Assembly: GCA_024691045.1 (NCBI GenBank)
Contig: JAILOC010000155.1
Coordinates: 1 to 10,792, forward strand
Reading direction: 5' to 3'
DNA length: 10,792 nt
Origin: Lachnospiraceae bacterium
GTDB taxonomy: Bacteria > Bacillota_A > Clostridia > Lachnospirales > Lachnospiraceae
Of this stretch, positions 1-7,052 are shown in pieces. Every line of letters starts with the position of its first letter. The stretch's first letter is position 1. The notes under the pieces were generated by a model that did not search any database, was not told the origin of the DNA, and saw only the letters and a program-made list of their open reading frames with translations. The translations under genes were made by a program, and so were the position numbers.

Positions 1-2
1 CT

Positions 3-1715
3 TTCAGGGAGGCGCTGGAGATCGCACCGGATTCGGCAGATGCTTACAAGGGGCTGGTCAAAGTTTATGAGAAGACTGATGATCCGGACGCCCTTATGGC
101 TGTTCTGGAGGAAGCTGTCGAGGCTACAGGGGATAAATACTTTTCCAGGAAATTAGGATCAATTGATGATGATAATCGTCGCAGTGATGTCGAGACCGCC
201 GAAATGATAAGAGAAGCTGTACTTGCGGATATCGCGGACGGTGTGCTTACCGGCAGGGACGATCTTGTCGTGAAAAAGGGCAAGGTCACAACGATCGACG
301 AAACATATAAAGGCCTCGGCTCCCCCGCAAAAGGCTATAATTTCGTTGCCCATTATGACGCGGATTACGGAATCTGCTATGTATCCCTTAACGGGTTTGT
401 CCTCACTTCCAATGATGGTATAAATGAATATCTGGAATATGACGGAGAACTTGAAGACAGAGAGGATCTTGCACTTCTGGCTTCGCTTTTTGATCCCGGC
501 GATTCTTCCGCAGTTATAACTCCGGACGGAGAAGATCATCCCGGTCTTGTCACCTCCGAAAGTGTTCATCTTACGATGTGGTGTCCCATAACCGAAGGTG
601 ATGTGGAAAGACATGCTTATGAAGCCGCCATAGCGGAAATGGCCGAAGAATATCCCGGTATAACTCTGGATTGGGAAGCTTATGAAAGAGAGGCATATAA
701 GACCAAGATCAAGGCTGCTGTTGCGGCTGACGAATTACCCGATATCTTCGTTACGTGGTCCGGAGCATTTTTGCAGGATTTTGTCGATGCGGGAAGGGTC
801 TACTGTCTGGATGATTATTATCCTGACTATTGCAACGATCTTCCGGAAGGAATGCTTTCCACTTCGACATATGCCGGAAAGCATTACGGGGTTCCTATAA
901 ACTATAATGCGGTAGTGCTCTATGCGAACATGGATGTTCTGGCCGAAGCCGGTTATGACGAGATACCGGACACATATAATGATCTTATCGAGTGCTGCGA
1001 AGCTCTTAAGAAAAAAGGAATCTATGCTTTTTCATGTGCCGGAAATGAAGTCTGGTGCGTCAGCGAATATCTTGAAACGATCTTCCTGAAGACCATAGGC
1101 TCCGATCCGCTGAATGAGATTTTCCTCGGAAGGGCAACATGGAATAATCCGGGTATCGCCGATTCGGTGGATATGCTTCAGGGTATGATATCCGATTATT
1201 TCGATCCCGACGGCATAAATATGTCAAATGAAGATGTCAAGACCGCTTTTATGAACGGTGATTTTGCCTTCTACATTAACGGAACCTGGAACTGCATTGA
1301 GTTCAGCTTTTATAATATCGAGGTCGGTGAGATGCCTGTCATCGATTCAAGATATGCGGGAAACGGATCGTTTATCGGAGGACCTTCCGAAGTGATTGCG
1401 GTTGCGGAGTCGTCGGCACGCCGTGAACTGGCGGCACAGTATGGCTTTGAACTTGCCAAGAGAATAAGCTTCCACGGCTATCTGGAAGGCAACGGCCTTC
1501 CTTCCTGGAGAATATACGACGAAGATGAGTCCGGTTACCGTCTTTTAAGAGATTCGATCGAAATGTGCACAGATGCCAAAATGTTTGTGCTTTATGGAGA
1601 CACTGCAATGGGGTATTATGATTTTATTACCTATTACGATTATCTGTCGATGGTGTATGATTCATCAATGGACGGACAGGAATTTGCAGAAGCACTGACA
1701 ATTGATATAAGATAG
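3..1715 (+). CDS. TPR-like / extracellular solute-binding protein fusion (5' end missing)
   Basis: The frame is open to the left edge, so this is the C-terminal 570 residues of a longer protein and the ATG at 96 is probably internal. The first ~45 visible residues (FREALEIAPDSADAYKGL..., then a second helix pair) look like TPR units. A ~125-residue middle part (DETYKGLGSP..., FVAHYDADYG...) is unrecognised. From about visible residue 187 (VHLTMWCPITEGD) to the end it resembles a family 1 (MalE-like) extracellular solute-binding protein: AIAEMAEEYPGI, KIKAAVAADELPDIF, YGVPINYNAVVLYAN, AFMNGDFAFYINGTWN. Such domains bind sugars or other small ligands outside the cell. Any signal peptide or membrane anchor would lie in the missing N-terminus. 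No ABC permease gene follows; murL starts 33 bp after the stop. The fold call is fairly sure; ligand, and whether it serves transport or sensing, are unknown. Confidence 0.75.
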   Translation, partial: FREALEIAPDSADAYKGLVKVYEKTDDPDALMAVLEEAVEATGDKYFSRKLGSIDDDNRRSDVETAEMIREAVLADIADGVLTGRDDLVVKKGKVTTIDETYKGLGSPAKGYNFVAHYDADYGICYVSLNGFVLTSNDGINEYLEYDGELEDREDLALLASLFDPGDSSAVITPDGEDHPGLVTSESVHLTMWCPITEGDVERHAYEAAIAEMAEEYPGITLDWEAYEREAYKTKIKAAVAADELPDIFVTWSGAFLQDFVDAGRVYCLDDYYPDYCNDLPEGMLSTSTYAGKHYGVPINYNAVVLYANMDVLAEAGYDEIPDTYNDLIECCEALKKKGIYAFSCAGNEVWCVSEYLETIFLKTIGSDPLNEIFLGRATWNNPGIADSVDMLQGMISDYFDPDGINMSNEDVKTAFMNGDFAFYINGTWNCIEFSFYNIEVGEMPVIDSRYAGNGSFIGGPSEVIAVAESSARRELAAQYGFELAKRISFHGYLEGNGLPSWRIYDEDESGYRLLRDSIEMCTDAKMFVLYGDTAMGYYDFITYYDYLSMVYDSSMDGQEFAEALTIDIR

Positions 1716-1748
1716 GTATGTAATATATCTTATTTGAAAGGCATAAAA

Positions 1749-3104
1749 ATGTCACAGAAACAGTTTGACGATCTCAGAAAGCTTTACGATACATTTGAAT
1801 ACAGAAAATATGAGATGAGAACGGAAGACGGAAATCTTTTCGTAAGATTCAGGTTTTCCATTCCGGGTCTCAGGGACTTCATGCCCGAGTGGAGATTTCC
1901 TCTTAGTGAAAGAGATATCGATCTGAACGATCCAATCTTAAGAGCACTCGTATTCAACCTCGGACTTGTCGAAACGATAAGCTATTACAAAGCCGTATGT
2001 CCCGAGAAGGTTGTAATCAAGTGCGGTTCTCTTTCCGCTTCACAGATGGACTGGTGGAAGAAACTGTATTACAACGGACTCGGTGAATTCCTTTACAGGA
2101 ACGGCATCACCGTATCTAAGGACAGACTCGTCAGATTCGAATGTGCCACAACCACCGATGATGACCCCGCGGTTCTTCACGATGAGAGGACTTATTCGGG
2201 ATGCCTCGTTCCCGTCGGCGGCGGCAAGGATTCTGTTGTGAGCCTTGAGCTTTTAAAGGGCGAGGATATCACCACATATGTCGTAAATGAGAATGATACC
2301 GCGACCAATGTGATCAATAAGTGCGATCACAAGAAGGGCGTATATACCGCAAAGAGAACCCTCGATCCCGAGATAATCAGGATGAACGAAGAAGGATATA
2401 TGAACGGTCATATTCCGATCTCCGCGGTATTTGCATTCTCTGCAGTGATCACCGCATATCTCTGCGGCTTTAAGTACATTGCACTTTCCAATGAGACCAG
2501 TGCGAATGAGAGCACCGTCCCCGGAACCAAGATCAATCATCAGTACTCCAAGAGTTACGAGTTCGAAGAGGACTTCGATGAATATATCGAGGGAATAACC
2601 GATTCGGATATACATTACTTCTCACTCTTAAGACCCTTTACCGAGGCGCAGATCGCAGCCGTATTTGCCGCAAAGGGAAAGGATTATTACAGAGTCTTCA
2701 GATCCTGTAACAGGGGAAGCAAGAAGGGCATATGGTGCTGTTCATGTCCAAAGTGCCTCTTTGTATATATCATCATGAGTCCCTTCATTGACGAAGATGA
2801 GCTTGTGCAGATATTCGGAGAAAAGCTTTTAGACAAAGAATCGCTCGATAAAGATTTCAGGGAGCTTGTAGGCCTTGATGAGAACAAGCCTTTTGAATGC
2901 GTCGGAACAAGAAGTGAGGTTGCCGCATGCCTTCAGGCATATATCGAAAGCGGAAAGAAAAGCCTTCTTACGGACAGATATGAGCAGGAGATCGGAAAGC
3001 TTCAGACGCCTCCATTAACTGAGATGATGAAGGAATGGTGTGCGGAAAACAGCGTTCCCGATATATTTGTTCCGCGCCTTAAGGAAGCACTGGCACAGCT
3101 CTGA
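1749..3104 (+). CDS. murL: UDP-MurNAc-L-Ala-L-Glu epimerase (MurL family)
   Basis: A 451-residue protein with a PP-loop ATP-pyrophosphatase motif, VPVGGGKDS (residues 154-162), the conserved-looking blocks NGHIPISAVFAFSA (219-232) and LSNETSANESTVPG (246-259), and a cysteine cluster C320...C330-C331-S-C333-P-K-C336. This matches my memory of MurL, which in Xanthomonas uses ATP (to AMP and PPi) to convert the L-Glu of UDP-MurNAc-L-Ala-L-Glu to D-Glu in the cytoplasm. The PP-loop fits the AMP/PPi chemistry. No signal peptide or membrane segment is seen. The ATG at 1749 is chosen because GAAAGG lies 7 nt upstream; the in-frame TTG at 1734 overlaps that site. It follows the solute-binding gene by 33 bp with no terminator, and a MurD homologue lies 2.7 kb downstream. 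Alternative: another PP-loop enzyme of unknown substrate. Confidence 0.8.
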   Translation: MSQKQFDDLRKLYDTFEYRKYEMRTEDGNLFVRFRFSIPGLRDFMPEWRFPLSERDIDLNDPILRALVFNLGLVETISYYKAVCPEKVVIKCGSLSASQMDWWKKLYYNGLGEFLYRNGITVSKDRLVRFECATTTDDDPAVLHDERTYSGCLVPVGGGKDSVVSLELLKGEDITTYVVNENDTATNVINKCDHKKGVYTAKRTLDPEIIRMNEEGYMNGHIPISAVFAFSAVITAYLCGFKYIALSNETSANESTVPGTKINHQYSKSYEFEEDFDEYIEGITDSDIHYFSLLRPFTEAQIAAVFAAKGKDYYRVFRSCNRGSKKGIWCCSCPKCLFVYIIMSPFIDEDELVQIFGEKLLDKESLDKDFRELVGLDENKPFECVGTRSEVAACLQAYIESGKKSLLTDRYEQEIGKLQTPPLTEMMKEWCAENSVPDIFVPRLKEALAQL

Positions 3105-3178
3105 CCGGAAACTGCGATCCGAAATGACCGCAGGATATAGAGTGGATCGGAGTGAAAAAAGAAAAAATGCAAAAAAGT

Positions 3179-3207
3179 GTCCCGGACAGTTTGTACCTGT
3201 CCGGGAC
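3179..3207. terminator. Bidirectional terminator between murL and the L,D-transpeptidase gene
   Basis: A perfect 11-bp stem (GTCCCGGACAG / CTGTCCGGGAC) with a 7-nt loop lies between the convergent genes. On the plus strand it is followed by TTTATATTAT. On the minus strand it is followed by AC, then TTTTTT, GCA and TTTTTT, a better U-tract. It can therefore end both transcripts, probably more strongly for the minus-strand gene. Confidence 0.85.
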
Positions 3208-3249
3208 TTTATATTATACGGATCGCTGGTTAGGGCTTTCCGTGTAGAA

Positions 3250-3265
3250 CGGGATTTTCATCCCG
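3250..3265 (-). terminator. Small GAAA-loop hairpin over the stop codon of the L,D-transpeptidase gene
   Basis: Read on the minus strand, CGGGAT-GAAA-ATCCCG is a 6-bp stem with a GNRA tetraloop, followed by TTCT. The TGA stop of the gene lies at the stem-loop junction. The U-tract is poor, so it is at best an auxiliary terminator or a 3'-end stabilising hairpin ahead of the stronger terminator at 3179-3207. Confidence 0.35.
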
Positions 3266-4235
3266 CTATTGTTACAAGAGTTCCGTCGGGAACGGTGTTG
3301 TAGAGCCACATTGCATCTTCAACGGAAAGCCTGACGCATCCGAGTGATGCCTTGCTTCCGAGTGCGGCAACTTCCTCGGGGATGGGAAGAGCATCGCCCT
3401 TCTTAGTGAAGCATACCGAATGGAACATATATCCGCCGGTCCTGAATCTCATTCCCCATACTGCCCAGGTTCCGTCTGCCATATATACCCATCCGCCGCC
3501 TGCTGTGTGCTCATAGATGGTGAAGGTTCCGCCGGGAGTTCCGTGTCCGGCTCTTCCTGTTGAGCAGAGCATGCTCTTTACGAGCTGCGAATAGGTTCCG
3601 TCCGCTCCCACGGTAAGTACATTACAAACATTGTAGGTGCGGTCAACGAGTATATAGTAAGGAGATCCGTTGCAGGGGATTCCGGTAGGGAAATAAAGAC
3701 CGGTGTTTGCGGCTGCGGCAGGCTGTGGAGCGGCAGTCTGAACGGAAGTGCTTGCCGGAGCAGCGCCGGCAGGTGCTGCAGGTGCCGAAGGCAGGAGTCC
3801 GTTGGGGACACCGTTTCTGTCTATTGTGTGAATATATGAAGCGTTGGGACGTCTGAGCTCGCTTCTTCCGCGTGTGATGTAGTGAGCAAAGAGCTTATCC
3901 TTATCATTTCCGAAAGCTGCGGCCAAATCGGGATAAGCGGCTGCGTAATAAGCGGCATCAAACCAGCCGGGATCCGCTGCGGGCTTTCTTCCTTCGTTAA
4001 CGCCGAGATTCCTGTAATGGAACCACATTGCACTGTCGAGTCCGCCCATTGCCTGTATATTGGGAGCGAATGCCGCATAAACATCGGGATATGCGGTTGC
4101 GTAATATTCTGCGTCAAACCAGACGGGGGTGCTTGCGGGAAGAACCTCGTTAGCTGCCTTAACCCCGGTCCCGGGAGCGATAACGGCAAATACGGTGATT
4201 GCCAGTGTGATCAGTATCTTTTTGATATTTCTCAT
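3258..4235 (-). CDS. Secreted L,D-transpeptidase (YkuD domain) with two N-terminal aromatic repeats
   Basis: A 325-residue exported protein. Residues 1-27 are a Sec signal peptide (MRNIKK, hydrophobic run, likely cleavage after VKA). Two similar units follow, WFDAEYYATAYPDVYAAF (39-56) and WFDAAYYAAAYPDLAAAF (91-108), each ending in a HY...G...E.R.P segment; these are probably a wall- or surface-associated repeat. A Pro/Ala-rich linker (about 148-177) leads to the YkuD domain (about 180-325), with GTPGGTFTI (232-240), His272 (FHSV) and SLGCVRL (297-303). The Ser297/Cys300/His272 set matches the L,D-transpeptidase catalytic residues; the usual SHGC is SLGC here. Such enzymes make 3-3 peptidoglycan cross-links or attach proteins to the wall. 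The start is supported by AAGGAAAG 4 nt upstream. It is divergent from the DUF3048 gene and convergent with murL. Confidence 0.9.
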   Translation of the reverse strand: MRNIKKILITLAITVFAVIAPGTGVKAANEVLPASTPVWFDAEYYATAYPDVYAAFAPNIQAMGGLDSAMWFHYRNLGVNEGRKPAADPGWFDAAYYAAAYPDLAAAFGNDKDKLFAHYITRGRSELRRPNASYIHTIDRNGVPNGLLPSAPAAPAGAAPASTSVQTAAPQPAAAANTGLYFPTGIPCNGSPYYILVDRTYNVCNVLTVGADGTYSQLVKSMLCSTGRAGHGTPGGTFTIYEHTAGGGWVYMADGTWAVWGMRFRTGGYMFHSVCFTKKGDALPIPEEVAALGSKASLGCVRLSVEDAMWLYNTVPDGTLVTIAG

Positions 4236-4279
4236 AATCTTTCCTTGTTTTCTTTATCTATATTATGTCGACAGGGATA

Positions 4280-4308
4280 AATTTACCATTATTCAGGCGA
4301 AAACTCAA
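4280..4308 (-). promoter_or_regulatory. Candidate promoter for the L,D-transpeptidase gene
   Basis: On the minus strand TTGAGT (4308-4303) and TAAATT (4285-4280) are separated by 17 nt, giving a predicted leader of about 38 nt. Each hexamer matches the sigma-A consensus at four of six positions. A CATAAT closer to the gene is an alternative -10 but lacks a good -35. Confidence 0.35.
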
Positions 4309-4329
4309 TAAATACGGGCGTTTCAAACT

Positions 4330-4351
4330 TTAAGATTTACTTAAGATTCAC
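4330..4351. promoter_or_regulatory. Tandem 11-bp direct repeat, candidate response-regulator operator
   Basis: TTAAGATTTAC is followed directly by TTAAGATTCAC, a head-to-tail repeat with 10 of 11 bases identical. The TTAAGA-N5-TTAAGA layout matches the architecture of OmpR/PhoB-family sites (the PhoP box of Bacillus is TTAACA-like with 5-nt spacers). It lies 19 bp upstream of the -35 of the DUF3048 gene and 21 bp upstream of the candidate -35 of the divergent L,D-transpeptidase gene, so it could act on both. Confidence 0.5.
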
Positions 4352-4370
4352 TATATATTGTATGATGACC

Positions 4371-4399
4371 TTGTAAACACTGTTTTCGAATACTATAAT
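4371..4399 (+). promoter_or_regulatory. Sigma-A type promoter of the DUF3048 lipoprotein gene
   Basis: TTGTAA (4371-4376), a 17-nt spacer and a perfect TATAAT (4394-4399). Predicted transcription start is near 4406, giving a leader of about 38 nt before the ATG at 4444. Confidence 0.8.
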
Positions 4400-4443
4400 G
4401 TGTAATGTATGTAAGACGACATACCTATGGAGGAAATTTTGTT

Positions 4444-5652
4444 ATGAAAAAGAATAAACTTATCAGCCTGGTTCTTGCGGCTGCTCTGACTGTATCTGTC
4501 ATGGCTGCATGCGGACAGGAAGAGAATCCCGCTCCTTCAAACGGCGGCGGATTTGACGCACAGCCCATCGTTTCCGTAGATGACGGACCGGGTCAGACCA
4601 CTCCTGTTTCTGACGGAGACCAGACCGAAAGCTTTGAGATGCCCGCAGATTGCTATGCATCCGAACTTACAGGTCTTCCTGTACCCAAGGAGATCAAGGA
4701 TCAGCGTCCCGTCGCTGTAATGGTCGATAATGAGAAGACTGCTCTTCCTCATTACGGAATCGCTGAGTGCGATATCGTATATGAACTCATGAATTCCACT
4801 GCCAATGACCGTGTTACCAGACTCATGTGCGTACGTAAGGACTGGAACAATATCGAGCAGATGGGAAGTATCCGTTCAACCCGTCCCACCAACATCCCTC
4901 TTGCGGGTGAGTATAATGCGATCCTCATCCACGACGGAGGCCCCATCTACATTAACGACTTCATCGCTAAGCCTTATTGTAACCATATCTCCAGCGGATT
5001 CTGGAGAGCAGATAACGGCAAGGGCTGGGAGTATTCCGAGTATGTTACCGGCGATGACCGTGAGGGTGTAAAGCTTGGCGGCGGAACCAAGATGTATCCC
5101 GGACTTGCCAACTATATCGCCGATATGGGAATATCTCCCAATTACAATTCATACGCACCCATGCGTGACAGCCACTTCCTTATCAGACCTTACGGAACTG
5201 ATATGACCCTGACCGAGATGGGATATTCGAACGCAACATCCGCAACACATATCCAGATGCCCACCTTCAAGCATACCCAGAGTGAGCTTAAGTACAACGA
5301 AGCTACCGGAACCTATGATTATTATCTCTACGGTGAGCTTCAGAAGGATGCGGAGGATGATCAGGTTGTATCATTCGAAAATGTCATCCTTCAGTGCACC
5401 GACTATTATGAGTATGATGATCACGGATATCTGATCTATCTGTACTTTAACCAGTCCGATACCACCGGCTACTATATCACCAACGGACAGGCTATCAAGA
5501 TCACCTGGAGTAAAGCCGTAAGCAATGACAAGCTGGATTACGAGATCACCAAGTTCTTTGATGAGGACGGCAACGAGATCCAGATCAATCCCGGCAAGAC
5601 CTATATCAGCCTTGTTCCCAAGAACGGATGGAGCACCGTAACACTTAACTAA
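4444..5652 (+). CDS. DUF3048 (YerB-family) lipoprotein
   Basis: A 402-residue protein. Residues 1-22 form a lipoprotein signal peptide (MKKNK, hydrophobic run, lipobox VMAAC) with Cys23 as the lipidated residue. A disordered Gly/Pro/Asp-rich linker runs to about residue 65. The DUF3048 N-terminal domain follows: ASELTGLP, RPVAVMVDNEKTALPHYGI (88-106), AECDIVYELM, MGSIRSTRPTNIPLA (140-154) and AILIHDGGP. The second domain (about 260-400) contains FENVILQCTDY and YYITNGQAIKITW. It should be anchored outside the membrane. The family function is unsettled; YerB of Bacillus is an uncharacterised lipoprotein, and a cell-wall role here is inference from the neighbours. The ATG at 4444 is preferred over the upstream ATG at 4405 because GGAGGAAA lies upstream at suitable distance, the signal peptide begins there, and 4405 coincides with the predicted transcription start. 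It has its own promoter and terminator. Confidence 0.9.
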   Translation: MKKNKLISLVLAAALTVSVMAACGQEENPAPSNGGGFDAQPIVSVDDGPGQTTPVSDGDQTESFEMPADCYASELTGLPVPKEIKDQRPVAVMVDNEKTALPHYGIAECDIVYELMNSTANDRVTRLMCVRKDWNNIEQMGSIRSTRPTNIPLAGEYNAILIHDGGPIYINDFIAKPYCNHISSGFWRADNGKGWEYSEYVTGDDREGVKLGGGTKMYPGLANYIADMGISPNYNSYAPMRDSHFLIRPYGTDMTLTEMGYSNATSATHIQMPTFKHTQSELKYNEATGTYDYYLYGELQKDAEDDQVVSFENVILQCTDYYEYDDHGYLIYLYFNQSDTTGYYITNGQAIKITWSKAVSNDKLDYEITKFFDEDGNEIQINPGKTYISLVPKNGWSTVTLN

Positions 5653-5668
5653 ATGATCTTAAGCAAAT

Positions 5669-5701
5669 GAGTCAGGAGATAACTTCTCCTGACTCTTTTT
5701 T
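5669..5701 (+). terminator. Rho-independent terminator after the DUF3048 gene
   Basis: A perfect 10-bp stem (GAGTCAGGAG / CTCCTGACTC) with a 7-nt loop followed by six T residues, 16 bp after the stop codon. It isolates the lipoprotein gene from the murD2 operon. Confidence 0.92.
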
Positions 5702-5726
5702 GTTGTCGGCATTTATTTGGAGTTTA

Positions 5727-5755
5727 TTGTAAAATAAACGCATTTTGGGTATAAT
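5727..5755 (+). promoter_or_regulatory. Sigma-A type promoter of the murD2-rarA operon
   Basis: TTGTAA (5727-5732), a 17-nt spacer and a perfect TATAAT (5750-5755). The predicted start near 5762 gives a leader of about 34 nt to the ATG at 5796. It also rules out the upstream TTG at 5745 as a start codon, because that lies before the transcription start. Confidence 0.82.
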
Positions 5756-5795
5756 AATTCAGATTATGGGCTTTTTTGCCCTGCTGGGGAGAATT

Positions 5796-7052
5796 ATGGC
5801 TGTACCCGAACTTTTTAACGGTAAAAAAATAATGATCTGGGGCTACGGGAGAGAAGGGAAATCCACCGAAAAATGGCTGTCCGAGCATACCTCTCCGAAG
5901 TTCGTTACCATATTTGAAGGAAAACCCGAAGAAATGCTCGCAGGCGCGGGCGAAGATGCTGACATCATTGTAAAAAGCCCGGGCATTGTATGGCCTCCCA
6001 AGGGAGCGGACACAGAGAGTTGTGAGGCGGTCAGTGCTAAGATCACCTCGCAGACGGAGATATTCCTGCAGGAGTACCGTATGAAGACCATCGGTGTGAC
6101 CGGCACAAAGGGAAAGTCGACCACCGTATCCATGCTGGCTCATGTACTTGGTGAACTCTCCGGAAAGAAGGTAATACTTGCCGGAAATATCGGTCTTCCC
6201 TGCCTTGATTATTATGACGATGCAGCGGGAGATTCGATAGTAGTACTCGAGCTTTCCTGCCATCAGCTCAAGGATGCCGGGACCGCACCTCATATCTCCG
6301 TATTTCTTGATCTCTATGAGGAGCATCTTGATTACTACGGAACCATGGATGCGTATTTTGAGGCTAAGAGTCACATTGTTACCAGACAGACCGAAGGTGA
6401 CAGGGCCTACATAGGAGAGAATGTTCCGGAGCTTGAATCGGCATCCGGTCAGATAAGAGTCATTCCCGGAAAGGAAGACATTGAAGGCATAGAGCTTTCT
6501 CTTTTCGGGGATCACAACAAGATCAATGCATATTTCGTTAAGAAGATCTGTGAGGATGAATTCGGACTGAATGAAGAAGATGTTCTTAAGAGTCTTAAGA
6601 ACTTCGAAGCGCTTCCCCACAGAATGAAGAAGATAGGAACGTTCGGGTCAAGGAACTGGTACGACGATTCAATCTCTACCATTCCCGAGGCTGCGATAAG
6701 TGCGGCAGAGAGCATTCCCGATGCACAGGTAATACTTGTCGGCGGAATGGACAGAGGGATCTCGTATTCGGTACTTGAAGACTATATGAAGGCACATACC
6801 GAATATAAATTCATCTGTATGTACGCTACGGGTGAAAGGATCGTTAAGGAGCTTGGGGTAAGTCTTCCCAATATCTGTTACGAACCGGACCTTGAAGCTG
6901 CGGTAAACAGGGCATATGAGATAACAGATCCCGGGAGGGGCTGCGTTCTTTCACCTGCGGCCGCTTCATACGGATATTTCAAGAATTTCGAAGAACGCGG
7001 ACTTGTCTTCGAGGAACTGGTAAGGAGTCATGGATCAGCTCAATCTGTTTGA
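5796..7052 (+). CDS. murD2: UDP-N-acetylmuramoyl-L-alanine--glutamate ligase, MurD2-like (probably L-Glu-adding)
   Basis: A 418-residue cytoplasmic Mur ligase: N-terminal Rossmann part (IWGYGREGKST, 14-24), ATP P-loop GVTGTKGKSTT (100-110), GNIGLP (130-135), LELSCHQL (151-158), EEHLDYYG (175-182), the probable carbamylated lysine in YFEAKSHI (K191), GDHNKINA (238-245), LPHRM (273-277) and a C-terminal domain with SPAAASYGYFKNFEERG (386-402). It is a MurD-type enzyme, but several signatures differ from ordinary MurD: DHLDR-type becomes EHLDY, NDSKATN becomes DDSISTI (290-296), and the K of GGxDKG is R320. With murL nearby this fits MurD2, which attaches L-Glu rather than D-Glu to UDP-MurNAc-L-Ala. 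The ATG at 5796 has GGGGAG 4 nt upstream; an ATG at 5766 would be nearly leaderless. It overlaps rarA by 23 bp. The L-Glu specificity is inferred; an ordinary murD is the alternative. Confidence 0.8.
   Translation: MAVPELFNGKKIMIWGYGREGKSTEKWLSEHTSPKFVTIFEGKPEEMLAGAGEDADIIVKSPGIVWPPKGADTESCEAVSAKITSQTEIFLQEYRMKTIGVTGTKGKSTTVSMLAHVLGELSGKKVILAGNIGLPCLDYYDDAAGDSIVVLELSCHQLKDAGTAPHISVFLDLYEEHLDYYGTMDAYFEAKSHIVTRQTEGDRAYIGENVPELESASGQIRVIPGKEDIEGIELSLFGDHNKINAYFVKKICEDEFGLNEEDVLKSLKNFEALPHRMKKIGTFGSRNWYDDSISTIPEAAISAAESIPDAQVILVGGMDRGISYSVLEDYMKAHTEYKFICMYATGERIVKELGVSLPNICYEPDLEAAVNRAYEITDPGRGCVLSPAAASYGYFKNFEERGLVFEELVRSHGSAQSV

Noticed and set aside
1702..1730. Separate promoter for murL (TTGATA, then TATATC after about 16 nt)
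   Set aside because: The -10 is poor and the transcription start would fall within about 15 nt of the murL ATG, at the ribosome site; read-through from the upstream gene is simpler.
3882..4280. 132-codon plus-strand ORF across the L,D-transpeptidase gene
   Set aside because: It is antisense to a gene with a signal peptide, repeats and catalytic motifs; its Cys/Gly/Ile-rich content is the complement of the repeat region.
4405..4443. Upstream ATG of the DUF3048 gene
   Set aside because: It lies at the predicted transcription start and would put 13 residues before the lipoprotein signal peptide; 4444 has a strong ribosome site.
5745..5795. TTG (5745) or ATG (5766) as the murD2 start
   Set aside because: The TTG lies upstream of the predicted transcription start and overlaps the -10 element. 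The ATG at 5766 would be almost leaderless, whereas 5796 has GGGGAG in front and gives a normal MurD-type N-terminus.
5724..6620. 298-codon ORF on the minus strand opposite murD2
   Set aside because: No domain or ribosome site, and it runs over the murD2 promoter; the plus-strand Mur ligase motifs are clear.
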